A stretch of DNA of 64,000 nucleotides from assembly GCA_036389455.1 (NCBI GenBank), contig DASVPW010000091.1, positions 35,605 through 99,604 of the forward strand, read 5' to 3'. Below the pieces are notes generated by a model, which saw only the letters and a list, made by a program, of their open reading frames with translations, did no database searches and was not told the origin of the DNA. This DNA comes from JAJKJG01 sp036389455 (GTDB lineage Bacteria > Pseudomonadota > Alphaproteobacteria > Rhizobiales > Beijerinckiaceae). Positions 51,077-61,123 of this stretch are shown in pieces; within the stretch, counting starts at the first letter, position 1, and every line of letters starts with the position of its first letter. Position numbers and translations under genes: made by a program.

Positions 51077-51829
51077 ATGACCGAGCATGTGAGCGTCGCG
51101 CCGGACGGGGACGTCCTCGTCGTCCGGCTGAACCGGCCGGAGAAGAAGAACGCCATGACGCGGGCCATGTACGACGCCTGCGTCGAGGCCTTCCGGCAGG
51201 CTGACCGGGACGGCGCAGGCGCGGTCCTCGTCGCGGGCTCCGGCGGCTCGTTCATGGCCGGCAACGACCTTGCCGACTTTCTCGCCGCCTCCGAGCGCCC
51301 GGACGAGCTCTCGGCCTTCCACTTCATCACCGCGCTGGCAAAGCTCGACACGCCGCTCGTCGCGGCGGTCGACGGCGTCGCGGTCGGCGTCGGCACCACG
51401 ATGCTCCTGCACTGCGACCTCGTCTATGCGGCGCCGACGGCGATGTTCCGCCTGCCCTTCGTCGACCTCGGTCTCGTGCCGGAGGCGGCCTCGAGTCTGC
51501 TTCTCCCGCGCCGGGTCGGGCTCGCCAAGGCGAGCGAGCTTCTGCTCCTCGCCGAGAGCTTCGGCGCCGACGAGGCCCTGCGCCTCGGCCTCGTCAACGC
51601 CGTCGTGCCGGCGGACGCGCTTTTTGCGCATGCCCTGGAGCGGGCGAAGAAAATCGCCGCGAAGCCGCGCGAGGCCATCGCGGCGACGCGCCGGCTCATT
51701 CACGTCGATCGGGAGGAAATCCTCGCCGCCATGGACCGGGAGTCGGCGGCGTTCCGCAAGGCCCTCGCCTCGCCCGCTGCCAAGGCCGCCTTCGCGGCCT
51801 TCCTGTCGAAGGCGAAGCCGGCCGCGTGA
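51077..51829 (+). CDS. Enoyl-CoA hydratase/isomerase-family protein
   Basis: 250 residues. LNRPEKKNAMTRAMYDA, GSGGSFMAGNDLADF (oxyanion loop) and VDLGLVPEAASSLLLPRRVG are the crotonase landmarks. Only 8 bases follow the dehydrogenase stop, so co-transcribed. Confidence 0.92.
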   Translation: MTEHVSVAPDGDVLVVRLNRPEKKNAMTRAMYDACVEAFRQADRDGAGAVLVAGSGGSFMAGNDLADFLAASERPDELSAFHFITALAKLDTPLVAAVDGVAVGVGTTMLLHCDLVYAAPTAMFRLPFVDLGLVPEAASSLLLPRRVGLAKASELLLLAESFGADEALRLGLVNAVVPADALFAHALERAKKIAAKPREAIAATRRLIHVDREEILAAMDRESAAFRKALASPAAKAAFAAFLSKAKPAA

Positions 51830-53080
51830 TCAGGCGCGCCTGCGCCGGGCCGCGTCGCGGCGGAAGACGCCGACGATCTCCAGGTGCGGGCTGTGCCGGA
51901 ACTGGTCGACGGGCACGACGCGCTCGAGGCGGTAGCCGCCGGAGACCAGGATCCTGGCGTCGCGCACGAAGGTGCCGGGGTCGCAGGAGACGCTCGCGAC
52001 CGTCGGGACCTTCGACAGGGCGAGCTGCCGCGCCTGCGCCTCGGCGCCCGCCCGCGGCGGGTCGATCACGACCGCGTCGAAGCGGTCGAGCTCCGGCGCG
52101 AGCAGCGGGCGGCGGAAGAGGTCGCGCGCCTCCGTCGTCACGCGGCGCAAGGCCGGCGTCCCGCGCGCGGCCTTGTCGAGGGCGGCAAGCGAGCGCGCGT
52201 CGCCGTCGGCGGCCAGCACCTCGGCGCGCGCGGCGAGGCGGAGCGCGAAGGGGCCGCAGCCGGAAAAGAGGTCGGCGGCGCGCTTCGCTCCGGCGCAGGC
52301 CTCGGTCACGAGGGCGGACAGCGCCTCCTCGCCGGCCCGGGTCGCCTGCAGGAAGCCGCCCGGCGGGGCTGAAACCTGGGCTGCGCCCATCCGCACGACG
52401 GGCGCCCGGCGCTCGATGAGCACTTCGCCGTGCAGCGAGAGGCGGGCGAGGTCGTGCGCGACCGCGGCCTCGACGAGGGCCTGGCGCTCGCGCTCCTTCG
52501 CCGGCCCGTGGCCGCGCAGGTCCACGTCGAGGCCGGTGTCGGTCGCCGTGACCTGGATGTCGAGAGGCTTCGGATTCGCGCGCAGCAGCCCGGCGAGCGC
52601 GAGCGCCGCCTTCGGGGCCTCCTTCAGCCCCGGCTCGGCGATCGGGCAGAACGCGACCTCGACGAGGTCGTGGCTGCGCGCCGCCATGTAGCCGACCTTC
52701 GCGCGTCCGCTCTCGAAGCGCGCGTGCAGGACGATCCGCCGGCGGCCCGCCCCGTGGGCGTCGACGAGCGGGTCCACGGGTGCGTCGAGGCCGGCCTGGG
52801 AGAGCGCATGGAGCAAGGTGCCGCGCTTCCACGCCGCGTAGGTCGGCGCCGCGATGTGCTGGGTGAGGCAGCCGCCGCAGCGGCCGAAGTAGGGGCAGAA
52901 GGGCTGGATGCGGTCGGACGATGGGCTTTCGATGCCGATAAGACTCGCGCGCGAGCCCTCGGGCTCGATCAGGACCGTCTCGCCGGGGAGGACGTAGGGC
53001 ACGTACACGGCCCGCCCGTCGACGTGCGCGATGCCGTCGGCGCGGGCGCCGAGGCGCTCGATCAGGACGCGCTCAGCCAC
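51830..53080 (-). CDS. RNA (uracil-5-)-methyltransferase of the TrmA/RlmD family
   Basis: 416 residues. N-terminal TRAM-like domain, 4Fe-4S cysteines CPYFGRCGGC, and a SAM domain with IDPPRAG and catalytic Cys in VSCDPGTF. Methylates uridine in rRNA or tRNA. Overlaps tlyA by eight bases. Confidence 0.9.
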   Translation of the reverse strand: MAERVLIERLGARADGIAHVDGRAVYVPYVLPGETVLIEPEGSRASLIGIESPSSDRIQPFCPYFGRCGGCLTQHIAAPTYAAWKRGTLLHALSQAGLDAPVDPLVDAHGAGRRRIVLHARFESGRAKVGYMAARSHDLVEVAFCPIAEPGLKEAPKAALALAGLLRANPKPLDIQVTATDTGLDVDLRGHGPAKERERQALVEAAVAHDLARLSLHGEVLIERRAPVVRMGAAQVSAPPGGFLQATRAGEEALSALVTEACAGAKRAADLFSGCGPFALRLAARAEVLAADGDARSLAALDKAARGTPALRRVTTEARDLFRRPLLAPELDRFDAVVIDPPRAGAEAQARQLALSKVPTVASVSCDPGTFVRDARILVSGGYRLERVVPVDQFRHSPHLEIVGVFRRDAARRRRA

Positions 53081-53807
53081 GCCTCGCCCCGATCAGGAAC
53101 TCGCGGTTGCCGTCGCCGCCGAGGATCGGGGAGGGGACGAGGCCGAGGATCTTGAACCCGAGCGCTTCCACGAAGGCGGCGGTCTCCCGGCACACCGTGC
53201 GGTGCACCGCCTCATCACGGACGACGCCCTTCTTCACGAAGGCCCGTCCGGCCTCGAACTGCGGCTTCACTAGCGCGACGAGCGTGGCGTCCGGCGCGAG
53301 GAGCGGAAGGACCGGCGGGAGCACGAGCCTGAGCGAGATGAAGCTCACGTCGGCGACCGCGAGGCCGACGGGCTCCGGGACGAGCGCGCGCGTGAGATGC
53401 CGGGCGTCGGTGCCCTCGAGACTTTTCACGCGCGCGTCCCGGGCGAGCCGCGGATGGAGCTGTCCGTGGCCGACGTCGACGGCGTAGACTCTTTGGGCGC
53501 CGCGGGCGAGGAGCACGTCGGTGAAGCCGCCGGTCGAGGCGCCGAGGTCGAGGCAGACGCAGCCCGCGGGGTCGATCGCGAAGGCGTCGAGCCCAGCCGC
53601 GAGCTTCACGCCGGCCCGCGACACCCAGGGGTGGGGCGCCTCGGCGATGATCGCGGCATCGGCCGGCAGCCGGTCCGACGCCTTGGAAACCGGCGACCCC
53701 TCGGCGCTGACGAGCCCGGCCGCGATCGCCTCCTGGGCCTTGGCGCGGCTTTCGAACAAGCCGCGCTCGACGAGAAGGATATCGGCGCGGCGGCGGGAAG
53801 GCCCCAT
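53073..53807 (-). CDS. tlyA: TlyA-family rRNA methyltransferase/haemolysin-like protein
   Basis: 244 residues. N-terminal S4 RNA-binding domain (RADILLVERGLFESRAKAQEAI) and a SAM domain with LGASTGGFTDVLL. ATG 53807 is used; an upstream in-frame start is less likely. Confidence 0.9.
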   Translation of the reverse strand: MGPSRRRADILLVERGLFESRAKAQEAIAAGLVSAEGSPVSKASDRLPADAAIIAEAPHPWVSRAGVKLAAGLDAFAIDPAGCVCLDLGASTGGFTDVLLARGAQRVYAVDVGHGQLHPRLARDARVKSLEGTDARHLTRALVPEPVGLAVADVSFISLRLVLPPVLPLLAPDATLVALVKPQFEAGRAFVKKGVVRDEAVHRTVCRETAAFVEALGFKILGLVPSPILGGDGNREFLIGARRG

Positions 53808-53912
53808 GGCCGGCTCTTGCCATGGGGCCGCCCCCTCGGCAATCGTGCTCCCCCTTATCAAGGGCCGGAGCCTGGCCTAACCTTGACCATTAAACAGGAT
53901 GGAGGAACACCC

Positions 53913-54464
53913 ATGAGAAACCTTCTCGCCGCGCTTGCCGTGACCGTTGCGGCTCCGGCCCTCGCCCAAACTCCGGCGCCCGCCCAGCCGCCGGCCGCGC
54001 CCGCCGCCGCCATCCAGACCTACGAGGCCCCGATCACCGGCGCCAAAGGCGACCAGATCGGGAAGATCGCGATCCGCTCGAGCGAGAACGCCACCGTCGT
54101 GCGCATCACCATCAACGCCGGCGGCCTCACGCCCGGCTGGCACGGGGTGCATTTCCATTCCGTCGGCGACTGCTCGGACGTGGGGCAGTTCCAGCTCTCG
54201 AAGGGCCACGTCAACCACGAGAACGCCCAGCACGGCCTCCTCAACCCGGAAGGGCCGGACGAGGGCGACCTGCCGAACGTCTACGCTGCCCAGGACGGCT
54301 CGGTGAACGCCGAGGTGTCGTCGGAATCGATCGTGCTCGCCGGCCAGCAGGGCCTCAAGAACACGGACGGCTCGGCCCTCGTGTTCCACGCCAACGAGGA
54401 CGACCACACGACGCAGCCGATCGGCGGCGCCGGCGCCCGCGTCGCCTGCGCGGTGATCAAGTAG
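53913..54464 (+). CDS. sodC: Periplasmic Cu/Zn superoxide dismutase
   Basis: 183 residues. Signal peptide (cut after ALAQ), metal ligands in HGVHFHSVGDC, GHVNHENAQHG, EGDLPN and VFHANEDDH. GGAGG precedes the ATG. Opposite strand to its neighbours, tucked between tlyA and dxs. Confidence 0.95.
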   Translation: MRNLLAALAVTVAAPALAQTPAPAQPPAAPAAAIQTYEAPITGAKGDQIGKIAIRSSENATVVRITINAGGLTPGWHGVHFHSVGDCSDVGQFQLSKGHVNHENAQHGLLNPEGPDEGDLPNVYAAQDGSVNAEVSSESIVLAGQQGLKNTDGSALVFHANEDDHTTQPIGGAGARVACAVIK

Positions 54465-54467
54465 AAG

Positions 54468-56381
54468 TCAGGCCCGCGCCTTCAGCACCGCCGCGTCGCG
54501 GCCGAGCGCCTCGAACACCTTGGCGACGATGCCGGCGGCGTCGAGGCAGGCCTCGGCGTACATGCGCTCGGGCGTCTCGTGCTCGATGAACGCGTCCGGC
54601 AGCACCATGGGCCGGACCTTGAGGCCGCGGTCGAGGGCGCCGCGCTCGGCGAGGAGCTGGAGCACGGCGGAGCCGAAGCCGCCGACCGAGCCCTCCTCGA
54701 TCGTGATCAGCACCTCGTGCTCGCGGGCGAGTCGCAGCACGAGGTCCTCGTCGAGGGGCTTTGCGAAGCGGGCGTCGGCGACGGTCGTCGACAGGCCCCG
54801 CGCCCCGAGCTCGTCGGCCGCCTTGAGGCTTTCGGAGAGCCGCGTCCCGAGCGACAGGATCGCGACGCGGCCGCCCTCGCAGAGGATGCGGCCCCTGCCG
54901 ATGGCAAGCGGCACGCCCGCCTCGGGCATCTCGACGCCGACGCCCTCGCCGCGAGGATAGCGGAAGGCGATCGGACCCTCATCATGACCGGCCGCCGTCG
55001 CCACCATGTGGACGAGCTCGGCCTCGTCGGCGGCGGCCATCATGACGAAGCCCGGCAGGCAGCCGAGGTAGGCCACGTCGAAGGCGCCGGCGTGGGTCGG
55101 CCCGTCGGCGCCGACGAGGCCGGCCCGGTCGAGGGCGAAGCGCACCGGCAGCTTCTGGATCGCCACGTCATGCACGACCTGGTCGTAGGCGCGCTGCAGG
55201 AAGGTCGAATAGATCGCGCAGAACGGCTTGTAGCCCTCGGCCGCGAGGCCGGCCGCGAAGGTGACGGCGTGCTGCTCGGCGATGCCGACGTCGAAGGTGC
55301 GGGCCGGGAACTGCTTCTGGAACAGGTCGAGGCCGGTGCCGGACGGCATCGCGGCCGTGATCGCCACGATCTTGTCGTCCTTGCGCGCTTCCTTGACGAG
55401 GCTCTCGGCGAAGACCTTGGTGTAGCTCGGGGCGTTGGCCCGGGGCTTCGCCTGGGCTCCCGTCACCACGTCGAAGGTGACGACCCCGTGGTACTTGTCG
55501 GCGGAGTTCTCGGCCGGGGCGTAGCCCTTGCCCTTCTGGGTCACGACGTGGACGAGGATCGGCCCGGTCTCGGCGTCGCGGACGTTCTTCAGGACCGGCA
55601 GGAGGTGGTCGAGGTTGTGCCCGTCGATCGGGCCGACGTAGTAGAAGCCCATCTCCTCGAAGAGCGTCCCGCCGGTCCAGAAGCCGCGGGCGTACTCCTC
55701 GGCCCGGTGCGCCTTGTCGTAGAAGAACTTCGGCAGCCTCTTGGCGAGCTGCTTCGCGGCCGAGCGGATCGAGCGGTAGGCGCCGCCCGAGACGAGGCGG
55801 GCGAGATAGGACGACATCGCGCCGGTCGGCGGCGCGATCGACATGTCGTTGTCGTTGAGGACGACGATCAGGCGCGAGTGCATGGCGCCGGCGTTGTTCA
55901 TGGCCTCGTAGGCCATGCCGGCGGACATCGCGCCGTCGCCGATGACGCAGACGACGTTGTGCGGGCGCCCCGAAAGGTCGCGGGCGACCGCCATGCCGAG
56001 CCCGGCCGAGATCGAGGTCGAGGAATGGGCCGCCCCGAAGGGGTCGTACTCGCTCTCGGCGCGCCGGGTGAAGCCCGACAGGCCGCCGCCCCGGCGCAGC
56101 GTCCGGATGCGGCCGCGGCGGCCGGTCAGGATCTTGTGCGGGTAGGCCTGGTGGCCGACGTCCCAGATCAGCCGGTCGCGGGGCGTGTCGAACACGTAGT
56201 GCAGGGCGACCGTCAGCTCGACCACGCCGAGCCCGGCGCCGAGGTGCCCGCCCGTGACCGAGACCGCGTCGATGGTCTCGGCGCGCAGCTCGTCCGCGAC
56301 CTCGCGCAGCCGCGTCTCGGGCAGGCGGCGCAGGTCCTCGGGCGTGGCGATGGCGTCGAGGAGGGGGGTGTCGACGGGCAC
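54468..56381 (-). CDS. dxs: 1-deoxy-D-xylulose-5-phosphate synthase
   Basis: 637 residues. TPP-binding GDGAMSAGMAYEAMNNAG, TRRAESEYDPFGAAHSSTSISAGLGMA and the transketolase C-domain. First step of the MEP isoprenoid pathway. In relatives it is followed by tlyA; here sodC intervenes. Confidence 0.97.
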   Translation of the reverse strand: MPVDTPLLDAIATPEDLRRLPETRLREVADELRAETIDAVSVTGGHLGAGLGVVELTVALHYVFDTPRDRLIWDVGHQAYPHKILTGRRGRIRTLRRGGGLSGFTRRAESEYDPFGAAHSSTSISAGLGMAVARDLSGRPHNVVCVIGDGAMSAGMAYEAMNNAGAMHSRLIVVLNDNDMSIAPPTGAMSSYLARLVSGGAYRSIRSAAKQLAKRLPKFFYDKAHRAEEYARGFWTGGTLFEEMGFYYVGPIDGHNLDHLLPVLKNVRDAETGPILVHVVTQKGKGYAPAENSADKYHGVVTFDVVTGAQAKPRANAPSYTKVFAESLVKEARKDDKIVAITAAMPSGTGLDLFQKQFPARTFDVGIAEQHAVTFAAGLAAEGYKPFCAIYSTFLQRAYDQVVHDVAIQKLPVRFALDRAGLVGADGPTHAGAFDVAYLGCLPGFVMMAAADEAELVHMVATAAGHDEGPIAFRYPRGEGVGVEMPEAGVPLAIGRGRILCEGGRVAILSLGTRLSESLKAADELGARGLSTTVADARFAKPLDEDLVLRLAREHEVLITIEEGSVGGFGSAVLQLLAERGALDRGLKVRPMVLPDAFIEHETPERMYAEACLDAAGIVAKVFEALGRDAAVLKARA

Positions 56382-56653
56382 GGGGAAAGGGTCCTTGGCG
56401 GTGCTTCAGCGGCGATCATAGCGGCCGGGCTTAAGCCAGCACATAGGGCGTGGGGTCGCGCGGGTCAAAGCGGCGTGCCGCCCGGGTGGCTGCTCGCTGC
56501 CGGGGGCGCTTTTTGGACTTCAGGTGAAGGTGCTTGGTGGCGCTAGGCGGAAGGGAACCGGCTATCCTAAAAAGCCAGGAATTCAACAGTGTAACCCACA
56601 ACACCTATCTTTGAGTACCGGCCCTGTGTACCAAACGTGTAAGCGCGGCCGAG

Positions 56654-56803
56654 ATGACATTGGCACCTGCCGAAGCCGTCGCTGCGAAAGGCTCCATCTC
56701 AAAAATTGAGGAGGTAAACTTGACCGACGAGGAGAGGAAAGCCAAGTGGAAAGCAATGTGCGACGCCGTGGGGAGGAGAACCCGGGTAGAAGTCAATCCG
56801 TAA
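56654..56803 (+). CDS. Small hypothetical protein
   Basis: 49 residues, MTLAPAEAVAAKGSISKIEE then VNLTDEERKAKWKAM; lower GC than its surroundings. A shorter TTG start at 56720 has an excellent GAGGAGG site. No relative recognised. Confidence 0.35.
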   Translation: MTLAPAEAVAAKGSISKIEEVNLTDEERKAKWKAMCDAVGRRTRVEVNP

Positions 56804-56859
56804 CACAGCGAGGCTCTGCCTACCTACATCCATGAACGTGCTGGTCGGCTTGAGATCGC

Positions 56860-58092
56860 TCAGTTGTCTGCCAGATCGCGGAGCGCCGAGCGAATGCGCG
56901 GCCGGAGCGTGTTGATGAAAGCATTTGTGCGATCCTGAAGCCAGGCGATCGCACGCGCCCGCTCATCCGGGTCCTCAAGGTCTTTGACCGTGAGGTCCTG
57001 CGCAATGACCGGACGCTCGCCTCCGAAATTGACGGTCGCTCCGGGGCCAAGCTCTGCCGCGATCTCGTCAGCGTGCTCCGCCAATGCTCGCGATGCCTGC
57101 TCCCCGACAGAATTCCGATTGGATGATAGGTCGAGTCCGACGCGGTTATTGCGCATGTCACGGTAGACCGTCAGCCAACTTGAGCCTCCCGGTGCGCCAA
57201 ACTTGAACACGACGTGGCCGCCAAGCGCGGCAGGGGGGCGCACCTGGTCCGGATCGTCGATTTGGAGTCCCGCCAGGTAGTCTTTCCAGAATTGCTGCCG
57301 AACCGCATTGCGCCGCTCGCGGCCGGCGCGCCGCTCCGGCGTTTCGATCGAGTCGACGGTCGCGTCATCCTCGGTTTCCGACAGAACGAAGCCCTCGGGA
57401 ACCTCGATAACGTTCCTGACGAGGGTCTGCGTCTTGGCTAGCACGCGCGGCACAACGATTTGCGCACCGTCGGCAAGCCGGTAAACCGGCATCTCGACCA
57501 AGCCCAGCGTAAAATGAAGGCCCGAATGGCCCTGAAGATACTCGGTGATCATCTCCACTCCAACGCGGATGCCGTCTCCCACAATCAAGAGCAGGAACCG
57601 CCCACGCCTCAGGTTCAGAGTCAACGCGTCGTTGAAGCCGATCTCATCCACCTCATGGCCCGCCGCACGCACCCGCTCAAGCAGCAGATTCCCCTCTGCG
57701 CCGGCGCGCCGACTGGCTTCACGCTGGAGGTCGGATGAGGTCCAGAGTGCTAGCTCCTTGGCGTAGTCCAGGATTTGTCCAACCACCTCACGCCTTCCCT
57801 CGGGGTTGCGCCAGAGCTTGCATTCCACGAGCACAGGAAGGCCGGTCGGGGTGACCATAAAATTGTCGATCGAGCCGGCGGGCGTGGAAAGCTCTCGGCA
57901 GATCGGCACGGGATTTGCAAACAGCGGATCGATCTCGGCGATGGGCAGACACGAAGGAAAACGGTGGATTAGCTCCTGGATGTCCGCCTCAGTCATGCCG
58001 TGACCGCCGGCGCCCAGTTCGAGCAGGCTTGCAGCCGCGACGCTCCCGCCGTCGCTGGAGATTATGAGGGGCGTCGAATGCTGCCTCGCCAT
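56860..58092 (-). CDS. PD-(D/E)XK nuclease-like protein with DUF4268-like C terminus
   Basis: 410 residues. SIDNFMVTPTGLPVLVECKL carries the D...ExK pattern of the restriction-endonuclease fold (residues ~75-95), followed by a QILDYA helix. The C-terminal FWKDYLAGL region resembles DUF4268. No methylase or partner gene nearby. A solitary nuclease, possibly defence-related. Confidence 0.65.
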   Translation of the reverse strand: MARQHSTPLIISSDGGSVAAASLLELGAGGHGMTEADIQELIHRFPSCLPIAEIDPLFANPVPICRELSTPAGSIDNFMVTPTGLPVLVECKLWRNPEGRREVVGQILDYAKELALWTSSDLQREASRRAGAEGNLLLERVRAAGHEVDEIGFNDALTLNLRRGRFLLLIVGDGIRVGVEMITEYLQGHSGLHFTLGLVEMPVYRLADGAQIVVPRVLAKTQTLVRNVIEVPEGFVLSETEDDATVDSIETPERRAGRERRNAVRQQFWKDYLAGLQIDDPDQVRPPAALGGHVVFKFGAPGGSSWLTVYRDMRNNRVGLDLSSNRNSVGEQASRALAEHADEIAAELGPGATVNFGGERPVIAQDLTVKDLEDPDERARAIAWLQDRTNAFINTLRPRIRSALRDLADN

Positions 58093-58289
58093 GAGCTAAT
58101 CCGTTTGGTTATCGACCGATGCATTAGCCTGGAGCGTCTCTGAAGTTCTGGGCTGCCAAGTCATGCATCTGCATCGTGCGACGGTCGATTACAATTGTTC
58201 GCGTAGAATGGGCTGAAGCTGCGAGGTGAAGAACGACCGTTTCCAGTCCGTTCAGAAATTTTTCGAGATTTTAACAGCCTACGAGAGTT

Positions 58290-58365
<76 letters not shown>

Positions 58366-58508
58366 ACTGGTAGGCCGCGGCGTCGGGATGACCGCGGCGA
58401 GATCAAGACCGCCCAAAGGCGGCGCGTCCCTCTTAGTGGCGGACGAGGCGGGACTCAAGCCTCTTGACGCCGCGACCCCCCGGGCCGCCTGCGCCCGATG
58501 CGACGGCG

Positions 58509-58898
58509 TCACGTCTCCTCGTCGTCCTCGATCTCCCCGTCGATGAGGTCGGCGACGTCGTCCTCGCCCTCCTCCTCCTCCTCCAGGAAGGTGTCGTCCT
58601 CGGCCGGGGCCTCCTCGCCGAGGTCGATGTCGTCCTCGGCCACGGCTTCCTTGCCGGATTCCTCCGCCTCCACGTCCTCGAGCGAGACCATCTCGGGCCC
58701 CGCCGCCTCGATCTCGGGCTCTTCCTCGGCGGGCGCCGGGCGGGCGCGGGCCGCGACCGGCGGCGCAACCCGGGTGACGGCGCTCGCCTGCATCGGCGTG
58801 CCGCACTTCGGGCACACGGCCGGATCCTTGTTGAGGTCGTAGAACTTGGCGCCGCAATGCAGGCATTGGCGCTTCAAGCCGAGTTCCGGTTTCGCCAC
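58509..58898 (-). CDS. TIGR02300-type zinc-ribbon protein
   Basis: 129 residues. GLKRQCLHCGAKFYDLNKDP and VCPKCGTPM form a zinc ribbon; the rest is acidic and low-complexity. GTG start at 58898 gives the family's AKPELG start. Function unknown. Confidence 0.88.
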   Translation of the reverse strand: MAKPELGLKRQCLHCGAKFYDLNKDPAVCPKCGTPMQASAVTRVAPPVAARARPAPAEEEPEIEAAGPEMVSLEDVEAEESGKEAVAEDDIDLGEEAPAEDDTFLEEEEEGEDDVADLIDGEIEDDEET

Positions 58899-59039
58899 GG
58901 AGTGACTGCCTTCGTCAGATCGAGAATAGGAGAGCGCCCCGTTAGTCGCGGGTCGCGGCCCTGTCAAATAGGAAGCCCCCCGCGGCTTTCAACCGGGGAG
59001 GGCGCTTCGGCCGAGGCCGGATGACGGCCTTAGAGGCCC

Positions 59040-60434
59040 ATGCTAACGACCGCGCGGCCGAGCCGGCCTTTTCGGGCAAAACCCTTGTCTCACGCGCATG
59101 TCACAGCTTCGCCGGTCGCGGCCGGGCCGGGCGGTCCCCTGCGGGGGCGCCTGCGGGCCCCGGGGGACAAGTCGATCTCCCATCGGGCGCTGATTTTCGG
59201 TCTCATGTCCATCGGCGAGACCCGGATCGAGGGGCTTCTGGAGGGCGACGACGTGCTGCGCACCGCCGCCGCCTGCCGGGCCCTGGGCGCGACCGTCGCT
59301 CGCGAAGGCCCAGGCCGCTGGCGGGTGCGCGGCGCCGGCATCGGCGGCCTCGTCGAGCCGCAGCAAACCCTCGACTTCGGCAACGCCGGGACGGGCTCGC
59401 GCCTGATGATGGGCGTCGCCGGCAGCCATCCGATCACGGCGACCTTCGACGGCGACGCCAGCTTACGCAAGCGTCCGATGCGCCGCATCCTCGACCCCCT
59501 CGTGCGTATGGGGACGAGCGTCGTCGCCGAGGCCGAGGGCGGGCGCGTGCCCCTCGCCCTGCGGGGTCCGCGCGAAACCGTGCCGATCGTCTACGAGACC
59601 CCCGCCGCCTCGGCCCAGATCAAGTCCGCGGTGCTGCTCGCCGGCCTCAACTCCCCCGGCCTCACGACCGTCGTCGAGCGCGAGGCGACCCGCGACCACA
59701 CCGAGAGGATGCTGCGCCACTTCGGCGCCGAGGTGACGATCGAGCCCGAGGGGGCGCAGGGCCGCCGCGTCACGGTGAAAGGCCAGCCGACGCTTCGCGG
59801 CCGCGAGGTCGCGGTCCCGTCGGACCCGTCCTCGGCGGCCTTCCCCCTCGTCGCAGCCCTCTTCGTGCCCGGCTCCGAGGTCGTGCTCGAGGGCGTGATG
59901 ATGAACCCGCTCAGGACCGGGCTCATGACGACGCTCCTCGAAATGGGTGCCGAGATCGAGCGCCTGTCCGAGCGCGACGAGGGCGGCGAGACCGTCGCGG
60001 ACCTGCGCGTGCGGGCAAGCCGCCTCGCTGGCGTCGATGTGCCGGCGCACCGCGCTCCGTCGATGATCGACGAGTACCCTGTGCTCGCTGTCGCGGCGGC
60101 CTTCGCCCAAGGGCAGACGCGGATGCGCGGCCTGCACGAGCTGAGAGTCAAGGAATCCGACCGCCTCGCCGCCGTCGCGGCGGGCCTGACCGCGGCGGGC
60201 GTGCCGAACCGGATCGAGGGCGACGACCTGATCGTCGAAGGCCTTTCCGGAAAGGTGCCGGGCGGCGGCACCGCCGCGACCCACCTCGATCACCGCATCG
60301 CGATGGCCTTCCTGGTCCTGGGGCTCGCCGCCCGCGACGGCATGGCGGTCGACGACGGCGCCATGATCGCCACGAGCTTCCCGACTTTCCTGCCCCTCAT
60401 GCGGGCTCTCGGGGCCGAGATGCGGGACGCCTGA
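59040..60434 (+). CDS. aroA: 3-phosphoshikimate 1-carboxyvinyltransferase (EPSP synthase, class II-like)
   Basis: 464 residues. PGDKSISHRALIFG, GNAGTGSRLMMG, DGDASLRKRPM and EYPVLAVAAAFAQG match the CP4-like class II form. The Gly in GNAGTG stands where CP4 has Ala, so the tolerance-linked residue is absent. Makes EPSP in the shikimate pathway. Next to cmk, as usual. Confidence 0.95.
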   Translation: MLTTARPSRPFRAKPLSHAHVTASPVAAGPGGPLRGRLRAPGDKSISHRALIFGLMSIGETRIEGLLEGDDVLRTAAACRALGATVAREGPGRWRVRGAGIGGLVEPQQTLDFGNAGTGSRLMMGVAGSHPITATFDGDASLRKRPMRRILDPLVRMGTSVVAEAEGGRVPLALRGPRETVPIVYETPAASAQIKSAVLLAGLNSPGLTTVVEREATRDHTERMLRHFGAEVTIEPEGAQGRRVTVKGQPTLRGREVAVPSDPSSAAFPLVAALFVPGSEVVLEGVMMNPLRTGLMTTLLEMGAEIERLSERDEGGETVADLRVRASRLAGVDVPAHRAPSMIDEYPVLAVAAAFAQGQTRMRGLHELRVKESDRLAAVAAGLTAAGVPNRIEGDDLIVEGLSGKVPGGGTAATHLDHRIAMAFLVLGLAARDGMAVDDGAMIATSFPTFLPLMRALGAEMRDA

Positions 60435-61064
60435 ATGGTCATCGCGATCGACGGACCGGCGGCGTCCGGCAAGGGGACGCTCGCGCGACGGCTCGCGGCC
60501 CATTACGGGCTGCCCCACCTCGACACCGGGCTCCTGTACCGGGCGGTCGCCCGCGCGCTCCGCGACGCCGGGCAGGCGCTGACCGACGCGGACGCCGCGA
60601 CGCAGATCGCGCGCGGCCTCGACCTCGCCCGCTTCGACGAGGCTTCCTTGCGCGGCCGCGAGATGGGAGAGGCCGCTTCCGTGGTCTCGGGCCTCCGGCC
60701 CGTGCGGGACGCGCTCCTCGCCTACCAGCGCCGGTTCGCGGCGGCGCCGGGCGGGGCCGTGCTCGACGGGCGCGACATCGGCACCGTCATCTGCCCGGAC
60801 GCCGCCGTGAAGCTCTACGTGACCGCGGGCGCCGAGGAGCGGGCGCGCCGCCGCTACGCCGAGCTCATGGCCCGGGCCGAGCGTGCCGAATTCGAAGCCA
60901 TCCTTGCCGACATCCGCCGCCGGGACGAGCGCGATTCGAGCCGCAGCGTCGCCCCTCTGCGCCCGGCCGACGACGCGACCGTGCTCGACACCACGGACCT
61001 CGATCCCGACGGCGCGTTCCGGGCCGCGCTTGCGGTCATCGAGGACCTGCGCCGCAGAATGTGA
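60435..61064 (+). CDS. cmk: Cytidylate kinase
   Basis: 209 residues. P-loop DGPAASGKGTLARRLA, LDTGLLYRAVA and DGRDIGTVICPDAAVKLYVTA. Phosphorylates CMP and dCMP. Its ATG directly follows the aroA stop. Confidence 0.96.
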   Translation: MVIAIDGPAASGKGTLARRLAAHYGLPHLDTGLLYRAVARALRDAGQALTDADAATQIARGLDLARFDEASLRGREMGEAASVVSGLRPVRDALLAYQRRFAAAPGGAVLDGRDIGTVICPDAAVKLYVTAGAEERARRRYAELMARAERAEFEAILADIRRRDERDSSRSVAPLRPADDATVLDTTDLDPDGAFRAALAVIEDLRRRM

Positions 61065-61123
61065 ACGGGCGCCAATTGCGGCCCGCCGCGATGCTGGCAG
61101 ACTGGGATCATCAGGAGACCGCC

